From an uncultured Chloracidobacterium sp. (GTDB lineage: Bacteria > Acidobacteriota > Blastocatellia > Chloracidobacteriales > Chloracidobacteriaceae): a DNA stretch of 32,636 bases. Numbering within the stretch: position 1 is the stretch's first letter; each line of letters begins with the position of its first letter. The stretch is taken from positions 1 to 32,636 of the forward strand of contig CALCKX010000019.1 in NCBI GenBank assembly GCA_937966115.1, written 5' to 3'. Under the pieces are notes generated by a model. It was not told the origin of the DNA. It did not search any database and saw nothing but the letters and a program-made list of their open reading frames with translations. The position numbers and the translations under genes were made by a program. Shown here one piece after another: positions 28,107 through 32,636 of the stretch.

Positions 28107-28847
28107 ATGAGCAAAGGGAGCATTTGGGTCGCGAGCCTAGTCGTCGGCGGCTTGTGGCTCGGCGGATGCAACCGGCCCGGCGCGGACGCCCCGGAAGCGC
28201 TGCCGGTTCTGACGCCGGCGCCGGCGGCGGCGGATCGCGCCGCGCAGCCCCGGATCGTCATCCTGGGCGATAGTCTGACGGCCGGGTTTGGCTTGACGCG
28301 CGAAGCCAGCTATCCGGCGCTGCTTCAGAAAAAGCTCGACGCGGCCGGGCTTGGCTACCAAGTGATCAACGCCGGCGTATCGGGCGACACCTCAGCCGGG
28401 GGGCTGGAGCGACTTGACTGGTCGCTGGAAGGCGATGTTCGCATTGTCATTGTCGCGCTCGGGGCCAACGACGGCCTGCGGGGTCTGCCGCTGGCGCAGC
28501 TTGAATCCAACTTGGAGGCGATCATCGAGCGGGCGCAGGCGCGCGGCGCGCAGGCGGTTCTCGCCGGCCTCAAAGCGCCGTCCGAAGCGGGTCCCGACTA
28601 TGGCGCGCGCTTCGAGGCCATCTATCGCAAGCTCGCCCAAAAGCGCCGGATACCGTTGATCCCGTCGCTTTTGGAAGGCGTCGCCGGCAAGCCTGAACTC
28701 AATCAGGCCGATGGCATTCACCCGAACGAAGAAGGCGCGGCGCTCGTCGCCGACAACGTCTGGAAAATTCTTGAGCCGGTCGCCCGCCAAGCCGCCGCCG
28801 GGACGGCTCGCAGCAGCCCGCAAAACGGCCCGCAAAGCCAACCCTGA
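28107..28847 (+). CDS. tesA: TesA-like GDSL esterase/lysophospholipase lipoprotein
   Basis: The 246-aa SGNH hydrolase has a signal peptide with lipobox LGGC, so C21 is probably lipidated, followed by a flexible proline/alanine region (22-47). Catalytic blocks are complete: block I GDSLTAGFG with S56, block II glycine in the VSGDTS turn, block III GAND (119-122) and block V DGIHPN with D202 and H205. TesA-type enzymes cleave thioesters, esters or lysophospholipids in the periplasm. The ATG at 28107 has AAGGG about seven bases upstream, and a leader promoter is predicted. It is divergent from the YbbA-like ATPase and followed by mnmE after 15 bases. The C-terminus is Q/P-rich. Confidence 0.9.
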   Translation: MSKGSIWVASLVVGGLWLGGCNRPGADAPEALPVLTPAPAAADRAAQPRIVILGDSLTAGFGLTREASYPALLQKKLDAAGLGYQVINAGVSGDTSAGGLERLDWSLEGDVRIVIVALGANDGLRGLPLAQLESNLEAIIERAQARGAQAVLAGLKAPSEAGPDYGARFEAIYRKLAQKRRIPLIPSLLEGVAGKPELNQADGIHPNEEGAALVADNVWKILEPVARQAAAGTARSSPQNGPQSQP

Positions 28848-28862
28848 GCGCCCCGCCGCCCC

Positions 28863-30254
28863 ATGCCCGCCTACGAATGGCAAGACACGATTGTCGCCAT
28901 CGCCACGCCGCCCGGCCGGGGCGGCGTGGGCATTGTCCGCCTGAGCGGCGACCAGGCGCTGCCGATCGGCGCGGCCCTGTTTCGCGGTCGGCGCTCGCTG
29001 GCCGCCCATCCGTTCCGCCCCCTGCGCGGCGCGTTCTATGACGAAGCCGCCGAGGAAACGATTGACGACGGGCTGGCGCTTTACTTTCGCGCGCCGCGCT
29101 CGTTCACTGGCGAAGACGTGGTGGAGCTGCATGCCCATGGCTCGCCGGTTCCGCTCCGGCGCATCGTCGCCTGCGCGCTGCGCGCTGGCGCCCGGGCGGC
29201 CCGTCCGGGCGAGTTCACGCTGCGCGCTGTCCGCCATGGCCGGCTCGACCTGGCGCAGGCGGAAGGCTTGCGCGATCTCATCGCGGCGCAAACCACCTAT
29301 CAAGCGCGCCTTGCGGCTCAGCAAATGCGCGGCGAGCTTTCCACGCGCCTGCAGCCGTTCAAGGAGCGGCTTTTGACCACGATTGTCCACCTCGAATCGG
29401 CCGTCGAGTTTGTCGAAGAGCAGCTTGACACTCGCTCGCGGTCGGCGCTCGTCAGCGAGCTGGCGCAGCTCGAAGCCAATCTGAGCGCGCTGGCCGCGAC
29501 CTATCGCGCCGGGCGGCTGGTTCGGGAAGGCATGGCGCTGGCCATCATCGGGCGCCCGAACGTCGGCAAATCGAGCCTGTTCAACGCTTTGCTTGACGCC
29601 GACCGGGCCATCGTCACCGACATTGCCGGCACGACGCGCGACATCCTGCAGGAAACGGCGACCATCGGCGACCTTCCCGCGCGGCTCATGGACACGGCCG
29701 GCATTCGCGACACCTCGGACATCGTCGAGCGCATGGGCGTGGAGCGCAGCTACAGCGCGCTGGCCGACGCCGACGTGGCGCTTTTTGTCGGCGACGCCGC
29801 GGCGGGCCCGCATCCAGACGAAGCCCGCGTGCTCGATCACCTCCGCGAGCGGCGCGCCATCTGCGTGGTCAATAAAATTGATCTGGTCAGGACGACCAAG
29901 CCATTTGAGGACTTCCTGCGCCATCACCGGGTCAGCCTGCCGGTCGTGGGCGTTTCGGCGCATACGCGGGCCGGACTCGACGACCTCAAAGCCGCTATCC
30001 AGCAGGTCGCCGTCGGGCGGACCTTCGATGCCGGTCACGACTGGCTCATCACGGACGCCCGCCATGCCGCGGCGCTGACTGAAGCGGCCGCGGCGCTTGG
30101 CCGGGCGCGGGCCTCCCTGGAACAGGGCTTCTCCGAGGAAGTCCCGCTGGCGGACTTGCACCGGGCGCTCCAGGCGCTGGGCGACATCACTGGCGAGACA
30201 AGCATCGAGGGCATCTTCGACCGCATCTTCGCCACCTTTTGCATTGGCAAGTGA
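28863..30254 (+). CDS. mnmE: tRNA modification GTPase MnmE
   Basis: The 463-aa protein, working with MnmG, makes 5-carboxymethylaminomethyluridine at the wobble position of some tRNAs. A folate-binding N-terminal domain starts DTIVAIATPPGRGGVGIVRLSG (8-29). The G domain has G1 GRPNVGKS (230-237), G2 GTTRD (256-260), G3 DTAG (277-280) and G4 NKID (337-340). The C-terminus ends FCIGK with the catalytic cysteine in the CIGK motif (460-463). It lies 15 bases after tesA. mnmG is not in the window. Its last 12 coding bases are duplicated just after the stop. Confidence 0.97.
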   Translation: MPAYEWQDTIVAIATPPGRGGVGIVRLSGDQALPIGAALFRGRRSLAAHPFRPLRGAFYDEAAEETIDDGLALYFRAPRSFTGEDVVELHAHGSPVPLRRIVACALRAGARAARPGEFTLRAVRHGRLDLAQAEGLRDLIAAQTTYQARLAAQQMRGELSTRLQPFKERLLTTIVHLESAVEFVEEQLDTRSRSALVSELAQLEANLSALAATYRAGRLVREGMALAIIGRPNVGKSSLFNALLDADRAIVTDIAGTTRDILQETATIGDLPARLMDTAGIRDTSDIVERMGVERSYSALADADVALFVGDAAAGPHPDEARVLDHLRERRAICVVNKIDLVRTTKPFEDFLRHHRVSLPVVGVSAHTRAGLDDLKAAIQQVAVGRTFDAGHDWLITDARHAAALTEAAAALGRARASLEQGFSEEVPLADLHRALQALGDITGETSIEGIFDRIFATFCIGK

Positions 30255-30270
30255 CGCCTGCATTGGCAAG
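30240..30270. repeat. 19-bp-spaced duplication at the mnmE stop
   Basis: TGCATTGGCAAG occurs at 30240-30251, in the mnmE tail, and again at 30259-30270, after the stop at 30252-30254. It looks like one of the boundary duplications of this genome. Confidence 0.75.
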
Positions 30271-30345
30271 CGCCGCGGCCCGGCCCGGCGCCGGGAGAGC
30301 TTTCCCTTGAAGACGATACGGCTGTTTACGTAAGGTCACGCAGCT

Positions 30346-31230
30346 ATGGAATCAATCGCTCCGCTGGAAAAACCGGCTCGCCAGGCTGCGCAAGCCGGGC
30401 GAGCGCCAGGCATCCCAACAATCCGCATCGAGCCATCGCGCGGCTGGGTCGCCGTCCAGCTCGGCGAGCTTTGGGCCTACCGCGAGCTGCTTTACTTCCT
30501 GGCTTGGCGCGACGTGAAGGTGCGCTACAAGCAAACCGCCCTTGGGGCGGCCTGGGCGATTTTGCAGCCGCTCTTCACCATGCTCGTGTTCAGCGTCTTC
30601 TTTGGGCGGCTGGCGGGCATACCGTCGGACGGCGCCCCCTATCCGTTATTCGCGCTGGCGGCGCTCATTCCCTGGACGTTTTTCGCCAACGCGCTGGGAC
30701 AATCCTCGAATAGCCTGGTCAACAGCGCGCACCTGATCGCCAAGGTGTACTTTCCCCGGCTGATCATTCCGCTGGCGAGCGTCCTGGGGGGGCTTGTGGA
30801 TTTGGCCGTCGCCAGTCTGATATTCGTCCCGATGCTGCTTTACTATGGCGTCGCCCTGAGCTGGCGCGTCGTCTGGTTGCCGGGATTCGCGTTGCTGGCG
30901 CTGGCGACAGCGCTGGGCGTCGGGCTGTGGGCTTCCGCGCTCAACGTCGAGTACCGCGACGTGCGGCATGTCATCCCCTTCCTGACGCAAATCTGGATGT
31001 TTCTCACGCCAGTCGTCTATCCCGGCAGCCTGGTGCCGGAAAGGTGGCGCCCGCTCTACAGCCTCAACCCGATGAGCGGCGTGATTGATGGCTTTCGATG
31101 GGCGCTGCTGGGCGCGGGCGCGCCGCCGGCGCTGCCCTTCCTGGTCTCGGTCACGGCATCGCTGCTCATCCTGACGACCGGGGCGCTTTACTTCCGGCGC
31201 ATGGAAAAAACCTTCGCCGACCGCGTTTGA
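30346..31230 (+). CDS. ABC-2 type polysaccharide export permease (Wzm/TagG/KpsM family)
   Basis: The 294-aa inner-membrane protein has an N-terminal cytoplasmic part (1-45) and then the signature LLYFLAWRDVKVRYKQTALGAAWAILQPL (about 48-76). Five or six more hydrophobic segments follow, ending ALYFRRMEKTFADRV. These features identify the permease of the Wzm-Wzt/TagGH class, which exports O-antigen, teichoic acid or capsular polymer. Its ATPase normally follows directly, but here the next gene is convergent. The start has AAGG about ten bases upstream. Polymer unknown. Confidence 0.9.
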   Translation: MESIAPLEKPARQAAQAGRAPGIPTIRIEPSRGWVAVQLGELWAYRELLYFLAWRDVKVRYKQTALGAAWAILQPLFTMLVFSVFFGRLAGIPSDGAPYPLFALAALIPWTFFANALGQSSNSLVNSAHLIAKVYFPRLIIPLASVLGGLVDLAVASLIFVPMLLYYGVALSWRVVWLPGFALLALATALGVGLWASALNVEYRDVRHVIPFLTQIWMFLTPVVYPGSLVPERWRPLYSLNPMSGVIDGFRWALLGAGAPPALPFLVSVTASLLILTTGALYFRRMEKTFADRV

Positions 31231-31246
31231 CCGCCGGACGCGCCAG

Positions 31247-31263
31247 GCCCGCCGAGCGCGGGC
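31247..31263. terminator. Small GC hairpin between convergent genes
   Basis: GCCCGC (31247-31252), five bases and GCGGGC (31258-31263) pair perfectly in the gap between the permease end and the leftward TPR gene. No T-run follows. Confidence 0.25.
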
Positions 31264-31305
31264 GCGCCGGAGCGGGAGACCGGGCGGCGGGTTTAGCCGG
31301 CGGCG

Positions 31306-32451
31306 TCATTTTTGCAGCGCCGCGATCTTGCGGCGGAGTTCGGCAAGCCGCGTCGGGTCGAAGTCGCGCTCCGGCTGAAAGTCGAGCCGCTCAAGTTGCC
31401 GGAAGCCGGTTTCAAACGCCTCCGCCGCGGACTGGCAGGCGCTGAGCGCGTCCGCTCGCTTCCCTTCCGCCTCGAGGTCGGCAGCGCGGGCTCCGTCGAG
31501 ATCGCCCAACGCGAGCCAGGCTATGGGAAAGAACGCCTCGCGCGCCCGGATGGCTTCCAGGAGCGTCGCGCGCGCTTCGTCGGGCTGCTCCTCTTCCTCG
31601 AAGAGCTGCGCTAGCTCAAGGTAGGCGACCGGGTCCTGGAGTCCGCGCCCCAGGGTCAGCGCGCGGTAGGTCGCCGGGTCGGCAAGGCAAGCGTTGTCAG
31701 CAGCCGTCACGGCCGTCTGCAGCGCCTCCCGCGCCCGAGCCTGGTCGGTCAGCGTCGAGCGTTGCGCGGCGGAAGCCTTGAGAAATTGCAGCGCGCGCCG
31801 GGCTTCCCGATCGCTGACGCCGGCCGCTTCATAAAGCCGCGTTAGCAGCGGAAGGGCGCGCTCCCAGGCGCCAAGCTTGCCGTAGGCGCGAGCCAGCAGC
31901 AGCCACGCCGGAATATGATCAGGAAGACCAGGGACATCCACAATTTGGCTTAGCGCCAGAATGGCGTCCGCCGCCCGGTCGCTGCGCCAATACAAGCGCG
32001 CCATCAAGTAGCGGCACTCGGCCGCCCGCAACCGCAGCGCCTGCCATTCCGCCAGTTGAAGGGGCGCGAGCCGCGCTGCGGCCAGCCGCTCAAACTCGGC
32101 GGTCGCGGCCTGCCGCGCTTGGCGCTGCTCGGGCGAGCCGGCCAGACGGCGGTCATAAGCCGTCCGCTCAAGCGGCTCGAGCGCCGCGCGCTCGGCTGGC
32201 GAAAGCGTCGCCTTGATGGCGCGCTGAAGCTCGCGGCGGCGCTCGTCAACGGCGTCCAGCGCGCGGTGGAGAGCCGCCAACTCGCGGCCGGGCTGATCCT
32301 GGGCCTCGAGCGCCAATGCCCGTTCATAGTGCCACCGCGCGCTTTCGCGCGGCAGGATCGGGTCGGCCCGCAGGCTGCATACCCCCAGCGCCAACGCTGC
32401 CAGGAGCAGGCGGAAACGGCGGTTGCCAAGCCGACGGAAGGCGCCCTTCAT
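31306..32451 (-). CDS. Secreted TPR-like repeat protein of unknown function
   Basis: The 381-aa protein has a signal peptide (MKGAFRRLGNRRFRLLLAALALGV, cleavage probably after SLRA, near 30), then mostly helical TPR-like pairs. Examples are ARWHYERALALEAQDQPGRE, then a charged coiled-coil region, LMARLYWRSDRAADAILALSQ, IPAWLLLARAYGKLGAWERAL and AYLELAQLFEEEEQPDEARATLLEAI. No enzyme motif is seen. It probably works as a periplasmic or outer-membrane scaffold. The ATG at 32451 overlaps the stop of the DUF486 gene (ATGA), so the two are coupled. A longer frame to 32502 exists, but the signal peptide favours 32451. Confidence 0.75.
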   Translation of the reverse strand: MKGAFRRLGNRRFRLLLAALALGVCSLRADPILPRESARWHYERALALEAQDQPGRELAALHRALDAVDERRRELQRAIKATLSPAERAALEPLERTAYDRRLAGSPEQRQARQAATAEFERLAAARLAPLQLAEWQALRLRAAECRYLMARLYWRSDRAADAILALSQIVDVPGLPDHIPAWLLLARAYGKLGAWERALPLLTRLYEAAGVSDREARRALQFLKASAAQRSTLTDQARAREALQTAVTAADNACLADPATYRALTLGRGLQDPVAYLELAQLFEEEEQPDEARATLLEAIRAREAFFPIAWLALGDLDGARAADLEAEGKRADALSACQSAAEAFETGFRQLERLDFQPERDFDPTRLAELRRKIAALQK

Positions 32452-32636
32452 GGCTTGGCCGGCGGCGGCAAAAAGGCAAAATGCACGGCGACCACAATAC
32501 ACACAAAGGCCACGGCATAGTTCCAGCGCACCGGCTCGTGCAGATACACCACGGCAAACACGCCAAAGACCAGCAGCGTGATCACTTCCTGCAAGATCTT
32601 GAGCTGAAACGCCGTGAACTGCCCGTAGCCCCAGCG
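32448..32636 (-). CDS. C-terminal part of a DUF486 DMT-type membrane protein (partial)
   Basis: The reverse-strand frame is open from the window edge to the TGA at 32448-32450, giving the last 62 residues. The piece YGQFTAFQLKILQEVITLLV, then a hydrophobic run VFGVFAVVYLHEPVRWNYAV and AFVCIVVAVHFAFLPPP, matches the C-terminus of DUF486 (small four-helix DMT-superfamily-like membrane proteins, about 110-120 residues). It shows two membrane helices. The stop overlaps the start of the TPR gene by four bases. The transported substrate of this family is unknown. Confidence 0.75.
   Translation of the reverse strand, partial: RWGYGQFTAFQLKILQEVITLLVFGVFAVVYLHEPVRWNYAVAFVCIVVAVHFAFLPPPAKP

Noticed and set aside
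27743-28261. 172-aa open frame on the - strand in the ATPase-tesA gap
   Set aside because: It runs into the tesA coding region, is Arg/Ala/Pro-rich, has no start signal and no motif.
28392-30269. 625-aa open frame on the - strand
   Set aside because: It is a shadow of tesA and mnmE, whose motifs are intact.

Overview
The window is GC-rich (roughly two thirds G+C), densely coded on both strands, and reads as ordinary bacterial chromosome. A Gram-negative-type envelope is implied by gmhA, lipoproteins, a polysaccharide ABC-2 permease and a pilin-like protein. The best guess for the source is Acidobacteriota, possibly Blastocatellia or a Chloracidobacterium relative. This rests on DUF4388/PATAN proteins fused to J and TPR domains, an ATP synthase cluster split away from beta/epsilon, and an hrcA-first heat-shock locus. 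It is an inference, not a proof.

Layout. Positions 1-1525 (+) hold the tail of a probable FkbM-like methyltransferase, gmhA and a hexapeptide acyltransferase, a small surface-sugar group. Positions 1608-6946 (-) form one leftward unit: two F-type ATP synthase b subunits, delta, alpha and gamma, then a 41-aa one-TM protein and a FecCD-type ABC permease. It has a good promoter just upstream (7010-7038) and follows a tRNA-His gene. Positions 7312-9297 (-) encode a DUF4388-J-domain-TPR protein with its own promoter and a perfect palindrome over the predicted transcription start. Positions 9464-15207 hold a DUF971 protein (-), then on + a hotdog thioesterase, fabH, an unknown exported protein and pyruvate phosphate dikinase. 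Positions 15261-18702 (-) hold a pilin-like membrane protein, a second DUF4388-J-TPR protein and an ECF sigma factor.

Positions 18927-19770 (+) carry an unknown 85-aa protein and a cupin. Positions 19943-25427 (+) are the heat-shock locus hrcA-grpE-dnaK-dnaJ. It has a degenerate CIRCE-like operator on the hrcA promoter, a hairpin before dnaK, and two mutually exclusive hairpins between dnaK and dnaJ. Positions 25480-27720 hold a lone response regulator (-), a LysR regulator (+) and a LolD/YbbA-like ABC ATPase (-). The ATPase is divergent from a TesA-like lipoprotein esterase (28107, +), followed by mnmE and a Wzm-like permease. The right end (-) holds a secreted TPR protein translationally coupled to the tail of a DUF486 membrane protein.

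Themes. Chaperone biology recurs: a full DnaK system plus two J-domain proteins joined to a DUF4388 module. Several complexes are incomplete here: ATP synthase without beta/epsilon/a/c, three ABC systems each missing partners, and an ECF sigma without an anti-sigma. Short tandem duplications of 13-19 bp sit repeatedly at gene ends and starts. No mobile element, CRISPR array, phage gene or obvious pseudogene was seen.
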